From: CAYXAA01 sp964462985
Lineage (GTDB): Bacteria; Pseudomonadota; Alphaproteobacteria; Rhizobiales; Stappiaceae
Direction of reading: 5' to 3'
Length of the DNA stretch: 64,000 bases
Assembly (NCBI GenBank): GCA_964462985.1
Contig: CAYXAA010000007.1
Location: 95,319 to 159,318 of the forward strand
This document shows positions 8,704-16,688 of this stretch, one piece after another. Both the position numbers and the translations under genes were made by a program. The stretch's first letter is position 1. Each line of letters begins with the position of its first letter. The notes beneath the pieces are model-generated. The model was given only the letters and a program-made list of their open reading frames with translations, made no database searches and was not told the DNA's origin.

Positions 8704-9216
8704 TTACAACCGATAGAGGATCTGGTCGGTCCAAAAGCGCTCCAGACGGCGCAGCGACCGGTTGAGGGACCTGAAGTCCTCCGGGCCGATCTCGCCGACC
8801 TGCTCGACCGATAGCATGTGGCGCTCATACAAGGCATTGACGATTTCGGCGACCTCCCGCCCCCGCTCCGTCAGGCTGACACGGACCGAGCGACGGTCCA
8901 TGCGCGAGCGCTGATGGTGGATGAAACCGGCATCGACCAGCTTCTTCAGGTTGTAGGAAACGTTTGAGCCGAGATAGTAGCCACGGGTCCGGAGTTCACC
9001 GGCCGTCAGCTCGGAATCGCCGATGTTGAACAGCAACAGCGCCTGAACGCTGTTGATATCCGAGCGGCCCATACGGTCAAACTCATCCTTGATGACGTCG
9101 AGAAGCCGCCGATGAAGACGTTCGACGAGAGTCAGGGCCTCAAGATAAAGCGGCTTGATCTCCGATTCTTCCTCGGCCGTGTTGACCGCGTCCACTGCCC
9201 TTTTAGCCGTGATCAT
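8704..9216 (-). CDS. ldtR: MarR-family regulator LdtR
   Basis: This is a 170-residue winged-helix regulator. An N-terminal dimerisation helix (EALTLVERLHRRLLDVI) precedes the DNA-binding domain with residues NSVQALLLFNIGDSELTAGE and YYLGSNVSYNLKKLVDAGF, then the wing with RSRMDRRSVRVSLTERG. These match LdtR, which in Liberibacter and Sinorhizobium controls an L,D-transpeptidase gene; such a gene lies next downstream here. The ATG at 9216 is preferred because GAGG precedes it by nine bases; an ATG at 9231 (MRRRQ) is also in frame. It probably acts in the cytoplasm as a cell-envelope stress regulator. Confidence 0.86.
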   Translation of the reverse strand: MITAKRAVDAVNTAEEESEIKPLYLEALTLVERLHRRLLDVIKDEFDRMGRSDINSVQALLLFNIGDSELTAGELRTRGYYLGSNVSYNLKKLVDAGFIHHQRSRMDRRSVRVSLTERGREVAEIVNALYERHMLSVEQVGEIGPEDFRSLNRSLRRLERFWTDQILYRL

Positions 9217-9425
9217 TTGTCTGCGCCTCATTTGCTTGTGTCTGGAGCGTTTTTGCTCTCTTCATGAGGACACTACCGGCGCGAATCTAAAATCCGCTTA
9301 AAAAGCAGCATGAATTTAGGCTTAAGATCTTTTCGCTCGATCGCTCCGGCGAGGCAAAGCTTCGTTTACCACGCTCCTTGCTTCCTCCGTATTTCCCGCA
9401 GGGCGTGCATCGGACGTACCGGTGG

Positions 9426-10322
9426 TCAGGTTTCCTGCGTCCCGCGAAGGAAGCGGATGATGCCGGAGAAGTCCGTCGCCGCCCCGCCGGCGTTGCAATA
9501 AAGGTTATAGAGCGCGGCCGCCTCGGCTCCGAGCGGCGTGGATGCGCCGCTCGACTGAGCTGCGTCCTGGGCAAGCTTAAGGTCCTTCAGCATCATCGCG
9601 GCAGCAAACCCGGGCTGATAGTCGCGGTTGGCCGGCGAGGCCGGTACCGGTCCCGGGACGGGACAATAAGTGGTCAGCGACCAGCATTGGCCGGAAGCGG
9701 TTGAGGAAATGTCGAACAGCTTCTGATGATCGAGCCCGAGCCGCTCGGCCAGGACGAAGGCCTCCGAGACGGCGATCATCGAGATGCCGAGGATCATGTT
9801 GTTGCAGATCTTCGCCGCCTGGCCGTTGCCGGGCCCGCCGGCATGGACGATGGTTTTGCCCATGGCCTCAAGATAGGGTTTGGCGGCAGCAAAGGCCGCA
9901 TCGGATCCGCCGACCATGAAGGTCAGCGTGCCGGCGGCCGCCCCGCCGACGCCGCCCGACACCGGTGCGTCGACCATGATCATGCCGGCCGCCTCTGCCG
10001 CCGCGGCAACAAGGCGGGCACTTTCGACGTCAATCGTGGAGGAATCGATCAGCAGCGTTCCCGGCCGGGCGTGGGCGAGGACGCCGCCCTCTCCCGTATA
10101 GACCTCGCGCACGTGCTTGCCGGCCGGCAGCATGGTCACGACCGCGTCGGCCATCCCGACCGCTTCTGCGATCTGCTCGACCGCGGTGCCGCCCGCCTCC
10201 TTGAGTCGTGCCCGCGCCGCCTCGGACAGATCGAGACCGACCACCTTATGCCCGGCCCGGATCAGATTGACCGCCATCGGGCCGCCCATGTTGCCGAGGC
10301 CGATGAATCCGACAGTTGCCAT
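9426..10322 (-). CDS. mmsB: 3-hydroxyisobutyrate dehydrogenase
   Basis: This enzyme oxidises 3-hydroxyisobutyrate to methylmalonate semialdehyde with NAD in valine catabolism. The 298-residue product has the Rossmann glycine motif GFIGLGNMGGPMAVNL at the N-terminus, the substrate-binding DAPVSGGVGGAAAGTL, and the catalytic lysine segment with residues GNGQAAKICNNMILG. The start at 10322 has a GGGAGG sequence upstream. The neighbouring hydrolase and acyl-CoA dehydrogenase catalyse the preceding valine steps, which supports this role over other beta-hydroxyacid dehydrogenases. The semialdehyde dehydrogenase gene (mmsA) is not in the window. Confidence 0.93.
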   Translation of the reverse strand: MATVGFIGLGNMGGPMAVNLIRAGHKVVGLDLSEAARARLKEAGGTAVEQIAEAVGMADAVVTMLPAGKHVREVYTGEGGVLAHARPGTLLIDSSTIDVESARLVAAAAEAAGMIMVDAPVSGGVGGAAAGTLTFMVGGSDAAFAAAKPYLEAMGKTIVHAGGPGNGQAAKICNNMILGISMIAVSEAFVLAERLGLDHQKLFDISSTASGQCWSLTTYCPVPGPVPASPANRDYQPGFAAAMMLKDLKLAQDAAQSSGASTPLGAEAAALYNLYCNAGGAATDFSGIIRFLRGTQET

Positions 10323-10425
10323 GATTGTCCTCCCGTGACGCTGGCCGAGAAGCCGGCCCTGATGGTCCGGCTGCTTCCTGACCGCCGTTGTTGTCTTCGG
10401 CCCGGCGCCGCGGCACCGGGCCGGA

Positions 10426-10881
10426 TCAAATCCTGTTCTCGCGCTCCACCAGATAAAGCAGCAGCAGATAGATCGCGATCGTCGCCAGGTAGAAGCCGAT
10501 CTCATAGGGCCTGCGGCCGAAGGTGTCGGCAAAGGCCGTGTGCATGGCGACCTGAAGCAGCGCGCGCAGCAGCCACATGACCGTTCCCCAGGACACGGCC
10601 AACCACAGGCCGATCCCGGCAACGAGATCGAGCACGGCGAAGAACACCGTCACCACCTGCCACTCGACCGGCATCTCCCAGAACCAGAGGCCGCGCCACG
10701 GCGCGTAGCCGACGATCCGCGCCCAATGGATCACCCCACCCCCGAGCAGCAGCACCGCAATGGCGCGCAGGTACCACACCAGCACGTTCGGCCAAGGCGG
10801 GCGGTTGCGGATCAGGTCATTGAGCGATGCGATCATGATGCGGCTGACTTTCGTTCGCGGCGGCGCGGGCGGTCTCGTCAC
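10426..10881 (-). CDS. Integral membrane protein, DUF6163-like
   Basis: A 151-residue protein with about four hydrophobic segments (ending near residues 60, 90, 115 and 145), for example LRAIAVLLLGGGVIHWARIV and IGFYLATIAIYLLLLYLVE. It resembles the uncharacterised family I know as DUF6163 in this order. The GTG at 10881 overlaps the upstream hydrolase stop (GTGA), implying coupled translation within the valine-degradation group. An internal ATG at 10836 is an alternative start. No catalytic motif is visible. A role in uptake or membrane association for the pathway would be guesswork. Confidence 0.75.
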   Translation of the reverse strand: MTRPPAPPRTKVSRIMIASLNDLIRNRPPWPNVLVWYLRAIAVLLLGGGVIHWARIVGYAPWRGLWFWEMPVEWQVVTVFFAVLDLVAGIGLWLAVSWGTVMWLLRALLQVAMHTAFADTFGRRPYEIGFYLATIAIYLLLLYLVERENRI

Positions 10882-11915
10882 GGCGTAAGGTCGAGATCTC
10901 CCTCCGGCGGCGCCACAAAATGCTTATCGATCTCCGCGCTGTCCAGATCCTCCAGCCGCGCAGGTTGCCATTTGGGAGCGTGGTCCTTGTCGACCAGGAC
11001 CGCCCGCACGCCCTCATAGAAGTCGTGCCCCTTGAGGATCTGGCTGACTATCCGGAAATCGAGCCGCATGCAGGCGTCGAAGTCGAGCGTCGCGCCTTCC
11101 CTCACCTGACGGAAGGTGATCGCAAGGCTCATGGGCGAGCGGCTGCGGATCATCGCGGCTGTGTCGACCGCCCAGGCATCGGACGAGGCGTCGAGCGCGG
11201 CCAGGACAGCGGACACGCTGCCGCGGCCGAAGGCGTCCTCGATCGCCGCCGCTCGCTCGGCAATCGGCGCCGGCCCCGGGTCAGTGGCAAAGCGCCGCAG
11301 CGCCGCTTCAAGATCGCTCTCCTGCGCAAGCGCCGCCTCAAGAGCGGCAAGGTCGGGGCTTGCCATCGCATGGGTCAGAACGCCGGTCCACAGCGCGTCG
11401 GCCTGTTGGAGCCGGCCAGCGGTCAACGCGCAGTACATGCCGGTCTCCGCCGGCATTCGCGGCAGGAAGTAGGAGCCGCCGACATCGGGAAAGAAGCCAA
11501 TCCCGGTCTCAGGCATGGCGAATGTGATGCGCTCGGTGCCGACCCGGTGACTGCCGTGTACGGAGATGCCGACACCGCCGCCCATGCAGATGCCGTCGAT
11601 CAGGGCCACAACGGGTTTGGGGTAGTGCTTGATCTGCGCATTCAGCCGATACTCGTCGGCAAAAAAGTCGAGCTGATGCGGGTCACCGGCCTTGCCCATG
11701 TCGTAGATGCGGCGGATGTCGCCACCGGCGCAGAACGCCTTCTCGCCCGCCGCTTTGATGACCACGCGCTGAACAGCGGGATCGGAGGCCCAGGCCTTCA
11801 ATTGCCCGGCCATGGCGGTCACCATGGCATGGGTCAGCGCGTTCAGCGCCTTGGGCCGGTTTAGCGTGACGATGCCGGCGCGGCCGCGGCGTTCGAACAG
11901 GATGTCATCGGTCAT
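10878..11915 (-). CDS. 3-hydroxyisobutyryl-CoA hydrolase (crotonase family)
   Basis: This is predicted to hydrolyse 3-hydroxyisobutyryl-CoA to the free acid in valine degradation. The 345-residue length is typical of the hydrolase branch rather than of enoyl-CoA hydratases (about 260). Crotonase landmarks are TLNRPKALNALTHAM, the oxyanion segment with residues EKAFCAGGDIRRIYDMG, and MGGGVGISVHGSHRVGTER with the acidic residue in MPETGIGFFPDVGGSYFL. The start at 11915 follows an AGAGG sequence. Neighbours mmsB and the acyl-CoA dehydrogenase support the assignment. Confidence 0.91.
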   Translation of the reverse strand: MTDDILFERRGRAGIVTLNRPKALNALTHAMVTAMAGQLKAWASDPAVQRVVIKAAGEKAFCAGGDIRRIYDMGKAGDPHQLDFFADEYRLNAQIKHYPKPVVALIDGICMGGGVGISVHGSHRVGTERITFAMPETGIGFFPDVGGSYFLPRMPAETGMYCALTAGRLQQADALWTGVLTHAMASPDLAALEAALAQESDLEAALRRFATDPGPAPIAERAAAIEDAFGRGSVSAVLAALDASSDAWAVDTAAMIRSRSPMSLAITFRQVREGATLDFDACMRLDFRIVSQILKGHDFYEGVRAVLVDKDHAPKWQPARLEDLDSAEIDKHFVAPPEGDLDLTP

Positions 11916-11947
11916 GAATGCCTCTGGCCTGGTGTCTCAATGAAGGA

Positions 11948-13087
11948 TCAACGGGAAAACAGATCGCGGGCAACGATCAGTCTCATGATCTCGTTGGTGC
12001 CTTCCAGAATCTGGTGGACCCGGACGTCGCGCAAGAAGCGTTCGATCGGGTGGTCTCGCAGATAGCCGTAGCCGCCGTGCAGCTGCAGCGCATCGTTGAC
12101 GACGCGAAAGCCGACGTCGGTGGCGAGCCGCTTGGCCATGGCCGCCGTCGCAGTTGCCTCCGGCGCCCGCACGTCAACCAGAACCGCTGCCTTGTGCAGG
12201 AGCAGCCGTGCCGCCGCAAGCTCGGTCGCCATGTCGGCAACTCGGAACTGCAGTGCCTGAAATTCGGCGATCGCCCGGCCGAACTGCCGCCGCTCCTTCA
12301 TATACTCTATCGCACGCTCAAGGCAGGTCTGGGCCGCGCCGAGTGAACACGCCCCGATGTTGAGCCGGCCGCCATCGAGACCAGCCATGGCGATCTTGAA
12401 GCCCATGCCTTCACCGCCGATCAGGTTGTCGGCGGGCACGCGGCAGTCGGTGAAATTGACCTGCGCCGTCGGTTGGCTTTTCCAGCCGAGCTTCTGCTCT
12501 TGGGCGCCGAACGACAGACCCGGCGTGTCCTTCTCGACGACGATGCAGGAGATCCCCTTCGGCCCGGCGTCACCGGTTCGCGCCATCACGACATAGATGT
12601 CTGCCGCCCCGCCGCCGGAGATGAAGGCCTTGGCGCCGTTCAGTACATAATGATCACCGTCGCGCACCGCCCTGGTTGTCAGGCTCGCCGCATCCGATCC
12701 GGCACCCGGTTCCGTCAGGCAATAGCTGGCAAAGTGCCGCATCGTGCAAAGGTCGGGCAGGAAGCGCCGGCGCTGCTCGTCCGTGCCAAAGCGGTCTATC
12801 ATCCAGGCCGCCATGTTGTGGATCGAGAGATAGGCTGCCGTCGAGGTGCAGCCCTTGGCGAGTTCCTCGAAGATCAGCGCCGCATCGAGTCGGGTCAGGC
12901 CGGAGCCCCCAACATCGTCGCGGACATAGATGCCGCCGAAGCCGAGTTCGGCCGCCTTGCGCAGCGTCTCGACGGGAAAGATCGACTTTTCGTCCCATTC
13001 CCGGGCGTGCGGAGCCATCTCGTCGGCGGCGAAGGCGGCCGCCACATCGCGAAAGGCGCGCTGCTCATCGCTGAAGGAAAAATCCAT
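11948..13087 (-). CDS. Acyl-CoA dehydrogenase, probably isobutyryl-CoA dehydrogenase
   Basis: This FAD enzyme likely oxidises isobutyryl-CoA to methacrylyl-CoA and passes electrons to ETF. The 379-residue product has the family motifs YCLTEPGAGSDAASL, GWKSQPTAQVNFTDCRVP, the arginine-containing ERRQFGRAIAEFQALQF, and the C-terminal LQLHGGYGYLRDHPIERFLR and ILEGTNEIMRLIV. ATG at 13087 is chosen because GGGAG lies six bases before the preceding GTG-ATG pair. Context with the 3-hydroxyisobutyryl-CoA hydrolase and mmsB points to the valine pathway. It is divergent from hemB. Confidence 0.9.
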   Translation of the reverse strand: MDFSFSDEQRAFRDVAAAFAADEMAPHAREWDEKSIFPVETLRKAAELGFGGIYVRDDVGGSGLTRLDAALIFEELAKGCTSTAAYLSIHNMAAWMIDRFGTDEQRRRFLPDLCTMRHFASYCLTEPGAGSDAASLTTRAVRDGDHYVLNGAKAFISGGGAADIYVVMARTGDAGPKGISCIVVEKDTPGLSFGAQEQKLGWKSQPTAQVNFTDCRVPADNLIGGEGMGFKIAMAGLDGGRLNIGACSLGAAQTCLERAIEYMKERRQFGRAIAEFQALQFRVADMATELAAARLLLHKAAVLVDVRAPEATATAAMAKRLATDVGFRVVNDALQLHGGYGYLRDHPIERFLRDVRVHQILEGTNEIMRLIVARDLFSR

Positions 13088-13398
13088 CACGGTCTCCCTA
13101 CCCGTCGCGCCAGGCGGGGCGCTTGGCCGCGCCGTCCTTGCCTTCAGTCTGGCTTAGCCAGAGGCCGCCGACCCGTCAATCTCGGCCAAAGGAGGGAGCA
13201 GGGCTGGCAGCCAGTGACAATCCACCACGCGGTAATGCATCGGGATTTCATTTCAATTCCAACGAAAGGAAATTCCGTTTCGGCAGCATCCCTGCGATGC
13301 ATCAAAAAGCCATGCAATTTGCCGGACGTTGATCTAGTGTCCGCCTTCATCGCGACGATCCCTGACGAACCGACAGCCAACCGCTCGGGAACCTTGCC
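13088..13398. other. 311-base divergent intergenic region, acyl-CoA dehydrogenase / hemB
   Basis: It carries the promoters of both flanking genes. It contains a long interrupted inverted repeat, listed separately, and an AT-rich core around 13245-13285 that is unlike the surrounding GC-rich DNA. I see no credible gene. Confidence 0.6.
13235..13302. repeat. Interrupted inverted repeat upstream of hemB
   Basis: ATGCATCG at 13235-13242 pairs perfectly with CGATGCAT at 13295-13302. Inside, GGAT pairs with ATCC past a 3-base bulge, making a stem of about 12 bp around a 41-base AT-rich centre. It could be an operator pair or a leader RNA hairpin. It does not match the Irr or RirA boxes as I know them. 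Confidence 0.45.
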
Positions 13399-14436
13399 AT
13401 GACCGCCCATTCGCGCAGCCCGCAACCGCCGAAGACCCTTTCGGTCGACGACATCGTCGGCCGCCGACGGATGAGGCGCAACCGGCAGACCGACTGGTCG
13501 CGCCGGCTGGTGCGCGAGAACACGCTATCGATCGACGACCTGATCTGGCCGATCTTCGTAATCGACGGCCAGAACCACCGCGAGCCAGTTGCCTCGATGC
13601 CGGGGGTCGAGCGCCACAGCGTTGACCAGGCGGTGCGGGTTGCGGAAGAAGCCGCCCGCCTTGGAATCCCCGCGATCGCGCTGTTTCCCTACACCGACCC
13701 CGCCCTGCGCGATGCCACCGGGTCGGAGGCGCTCAACCCGGAGAACTTGGTCTGTCGCACCTGCCGCGCCATCAAGCGCGAGGGTTTTGGCCTCGGCATC
13801 ATCACCGACGTCGCACTCGATCCCTACACCGACCACGGCCATGACGGCCTGTTGCGCGGCGAGGAGATCCTCAACGACGAGACGGTGGCCCAGCTCGTCG
13901 CCCAGGCGCTGGTGCAGGCCGAGGCCGGTGCCGACGTCATCGCCCCGTCCGACATGATGGACGGCCGCATCGGCGCTATCCGTTCAGCGCTCGACGACGC
14001 CGGCCGCCGCCACATCCAGATCATGGCCTATTCGGCAAAATACGCCTCGGCGTACTACGGCCCGTTCCGCGATGCGATCGGCACCAATGCGACGCTTGTC
14101 GGCGACAAGCGCACCTACCAGATGGACCCGGCCAACAGCGACGAGGCACTGCGCGAGGTCGAGCTCGACCTCCAGGAAGGCGCCGACATGGTGATGGTCA
14201 AGCCCGGCCTGCCCTATCTCGACGTCATCCGTCGCATCAAGGACACGTTCGCGGTGCCGACCTATGCCTACCAGGTGTCCGGTGAATACGCGATGATCTG
14301 CGCTGCCGGCCAGAACGGCTGGATCGATCGCGACCGCGCCATGATGGAAAGCCTGGTCGCCTTCAAGCGCGCCGGTGCCGACGGGATCCTCACCTATTTC
14401 GCTCCCGAAGTCGCGCGCCGGCTGAAAGCCGGGTGA
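13399..14436 (+). CDS. hemB: Delta-aminolevulinic acid dehydratase (porphobilinogen synthase)
   Basis: HemB condenses two 5-aminolevulinates to porphobilinogen in haem synthesis. The 345-residue product has the two active-site lysines, Lys214 in YSAKYASAYYGPFRDA and Lys268 in MVMVKPGLPYLDV. The metal-site segment with residues IITDVALDPYTDHGHDGL is Asp-rich and lacks the Cys triad of zinc enzymes, as expected for magnesium-dependent alphaproteobacterial HemB. It starts at ATG 13399, reading into residues AHSRSPQPPKTLSVDDIVGR. It is monocistronic and convergent with the MocR gene. Confidence 0.97.
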   Translation: MTAHSRSPQPPKTLSVDDIVGRRRMRRNRQTDWSRRLVRENTLSIDDLIWPIFVIDGQNHREPVASMPGVERHSVDQAVRVAEEAARLGIPAIALFPYTDPALRDATGSEALNPENLVCRTCRAIKREGFGLGIITDVALDPYTDHGHDGLLRGEEILNDETVAQLVAQALVQAEAGADVIAPSDMMDGRIGAIRSALDDAGRRHIQIMAYSAKYASAYYGPFRDAIGTNATLVGDKRTYQMDPANSDEALREVELDLQEGADMVMVKPGLPYLDVIRRIKDTFAVPTYAYQVSGEYAMICAAGQNGWIDRDRAMMESLVAFKRAGADGILTYFAPEVARRLKAG

Positions 14437-14469
14437 GCCGCGGCCGGGTCGCCAAAGCCTCCGCGATAT

Positions 14470-14497
14470 GGCCGCGCCCGCGGCCGTATTGCTTTCT
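14470..14497 (+). terminator. Possible terminator of hemB
   Basis: GGCCGC pairs with GCGGCC across a 4-base loop and is followed by a T-rich GTATTGCTTTCTT. The stem is only 6 bp and the tract is interrupted, so support is moderate to weak. Confidence 0.35.
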
Positions 14498-14563
14498 TGG
14501 CCGGCGCTCTAACCGCCAGGAATTGGACCGCGTAGCAGATCCCGATGTGAAATTCATACGCCC

Positions 14564-15964
14564 TCATGGTGCTGCCGGCAGCGCCGAATAGGGCCGCTCC
14601 CGCAAGGAGGCGAGGGTGGCGATCGCGCGCCGGAACCGCTCCTCGCCGGCGACAGCCCCGAGACTGAGGCGCACCGCATTGGGTGCCAAGCGCGCCTCCA
14701 CGGCAAAATAGCGCGCCGGGCTGACCTTGACGCCGAGCGCCTCGGCCTCCGCGGCAAATCCGTCGGCGGCCCACTCACTCGGCAACGGCAGCAGGGCGAG
14801 CCCACCGCCGAGCGCCGCCCGGTCAAGCTCCGGCCAGGTTGCGGCGACGTGATCGGCGCGGACCGCGACCCCGGCGCGGATGGCCGCTATCCGGCGCGCC
14901 AGGCGGTCGCCAGACAGCACCAGGCTCGCCGCCGCCGTCAGCGCCGGCGACACCATCAGTTGCATCGCGTTCTGCGCCGCCGCGATCCGCCTCACCAGCG
15001 CCCCCGGCCCGGCGGCGTAGCCGACCCGAAGCGCCGGAGCCACACATTTCGAAAGGCTCGTCGCCAGCACCGTGCGCTCCGGCAGGAGACGCGAGAAACC
15101 CTCCGCTCTCGGCCCGATCCCGGGATCGGCCATGAAGCCGTAGACCTCGTCCTCGATCACCGTCAGCCCATGCCGGGCCGCGACCTCGGCGAGCGCAACC
15201 CGCCGCGCTGATGGCATTGCGCGTCCGGTCGGGTTCTGCACACTCGGCATCACGAACAGAAGACCAACCGGATGCCGACGACAGGCCGCGTCGAGCGCCT
15301 CCGGGATCATGCCCTCAGCATCCATCTCGACCGCACACGGCTTGAGACCGGTCATCGCCGCGGCACTTCGGACGCCGGGATAAACCAGGGCATCGCAGGC
15401 AACCGTGCCACCACGCGGCACCAATGCGGAAAAGGCGGCGGCAAGCACCGCCTGCGCACCGCTGGTGATCACCACGTCCTCTGGCGTGAGGTCGTCCCGC
15501 CAGCGGGCAAGGAACGGCAGCGCCGCCTCGCGGTCGGCGCGCACCCCCGCCTCGCTCTCGTAGCTGAGCGAAACCACGCCGGCGCCGAGCCGTGCGGCCA
15601 CCGTTGCGAGCGCCTCGGCCAGCAGGTCGTCGGCCGGCTCCATCAGGAAACTGGTGACAGACAGGTCGGCGGTGCCGGCATGGCGCGCGCCCTCCAGTGG
15701 CAGGCCGAGCACGGAACGGCCTTCACCGACGAAGGTGCCGCGCCCGACCTCACCGTGAATGAGCCCCTGGCGCTCCAGGGCCTGATAGGCTCGGGCGACC
15801 GTCCCAGGCGCGCAGCCGAGCGCCCAGGCAACCTCGCGCACCGGAGGCAGCCGCATACCCGGGTTAAATGCACCGGACCGGATCCGTTCGCGCAGGTGGC
15901 GTTCCAGCGCCAGGGCGGTCGGCTTTGTGCCCGGCGGGAATGCGAACAGCGAAGATATTGTCAT
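14564..15964 (-). CDS. MocR-type regulator (GntR HTH plus aminotransferase-like domain)
   Basis: This 466-residue regulator has an N-terminal GntR winged helix, with residues LRERIRSGAFNPGMRLPPVR and TVARAYQALERQGLIHGEVG, joined to a fold-type I PLP domain. The PLP lysine is in TSLSKCVAPALRVGYAAGPG, and ITSGAQAVLAAAFSALV and VMPSVQNPTGRAM are typical substrate-domain segments. MocR proteins sense amino acids or vitamin B6 through PLP chemistry. It is divergent from a LysE-type exporter, which is the likely target. The intergenic region has repeated ATTGT/ACAAT half-sites that probably serve autoregulation and exporter control. Confidence 0.93.
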   Translation of the reverse strand: MTISSLFAFPPGTKPTALALERHLRERIRSGAFNPGMRLPPVREVAWALGCAPGTVARAYQALERQGLIHGEVGRGTFVGEGRSVLGLPLEGARHAGTADLSVTSFLMEPADDLLAEALATVAARLGAGVVSLSYESEAGVRADREAALPFLARWRDDLTPEDVVITSGAQAVLAAAFSALVPRGGTVACDALVYPGVRSAAAMTGLKPCAVEMDAEGMIPEALDAACRRHPVGLLFVMPSVQNPTGRAMPSARRVALAEVAARHGLTVIEDEVYGFMADPGIGPRAEGFSRLLPERTVLATSLSKCVAPALRVGYAAGPGALVRRIAAAQNAMQLMVSPALTAAASLVLSGDRLARRIAAIRAGVAVRADHVAATWPELDRAALGGGLALLPLPSEWAADGFAAEAEALGVKVSPARYFAVEARLAPNAVRLSLGAVAGEERFRRAIATLASLRERPYSALPAAP

Positions 15965-15967
15965 AAG

Positions 15968-15997
15968 TACAATGTTGCTATTGTATCAAATTATTGT
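15968..15997. promoter_or_regulatory. Candidate MocR operator between the regulator and LysE genes
   Basis: TACAAT (15968-15973) and ATTGTA (15980-15985) form a 6-6-6 inverted repeat, and a further TATTGT follows at 15992-15997, giving one inverted and two direct half-sites. It lies just upstream of the regulator start codon at 15964 and 47 bases before the exporter start. Mixed direct and inverted half-sites are usual for MocR regulators. Confidence 0.55.
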
Positions 15998-16044
15998 CCA
16001 GTGGCATTGCAGGTCACGTCGACGATTACTGACGAGGACCACCG

Positions 16045-16641
16045 ATGCCGCTCGACCAATTCGTCCTGCTGTGCCTCTTCGTCGTTGCCCTGGTCGGAAC
16101 GCCCGGCCCTGCCAACCTGTCACTGATGGCCGCCGGCGTCAGCTTCGGCGCCCGTGCTACCCTGCCGTTCCTGTTCGGCACGCTGGCCGGATTCGAGCTG
16201 ATCTTCGTGCTGAATGCTGCCGGCCTGCTGGCGCTGCTCCAGAAGGCCCCGCTGCTGTGGCAGGCGCTGCGCCTCGTCTGCGTTGCCTATATCGTCTATC
16301 TCGCGATCGTGATCGTGCGGGCCCGGCCGAAGTCCGGGGCTGTCGCTGATAACGCGCCAGGCTTCTGGCGCGGATTTTGGCTGCATCCGCTCAATCCCAA
16401 GGCCTATGCCATGCAGGTTGCCGGCATTGCCCAGTTCGCCTCTCCCGAGCGCTATGTGGCCGACGCGGTGGTGCTTGCCCTCACCTTCCTTTTGCTCGGC
16501 GGCAGCCTCAATGCCGGCTGGATGGCCGGCGGGCGGCTGCTCGCCCGACTTGCCGGCCGCCCTACGCGGCTTTGGGCTGTGAACGCGACGCTCGCCGTTT
16601 TGATGGTCGCCTCCACCATTGCAAGCTTGCATCTTGCCTGA
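16045..16641 (+). CDS. LysE/RhtB-family amino-acid exporter
   Basis: A 198-residue inner-membrane protein has about six hydrophobic segments. The family N-terminal signature is VVALVGTPGPANLSLMAAGV, and a second conserved stretch is GFWLHPLNPKAYAMQ. It probably exports an amino acid or a related compound. It is divergent from a MocR regulator across 80 bases and is followed after 47 bases by threonine ammonia-lyase. This suggests an amino-acid overflow function, but the substrate is not visible in the sequence. Confidence 0.9.
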   Translation: MPLDQFVLLCLFVVALVGTPGPANLSLMAAGVSFGARATLPFLFGTLAGFELIFVLNAAGLLALLQKAPLLWQALRLVCVAYIVYLAIVIVRARPKSGAVADNAPGFWRGFWLHPLNPKAYAMQVAGIAQFASPERYVADAVVLALTFLLLGGSLNAGWMAGGRLLARLAGRPTRLWAVNATLAVLMVASTIASLHLA

Positions 16642-16688
16642 GCTTGATGGCACATCGGGCGCTGCCAGACACACGAAGGGCGCCCGGC

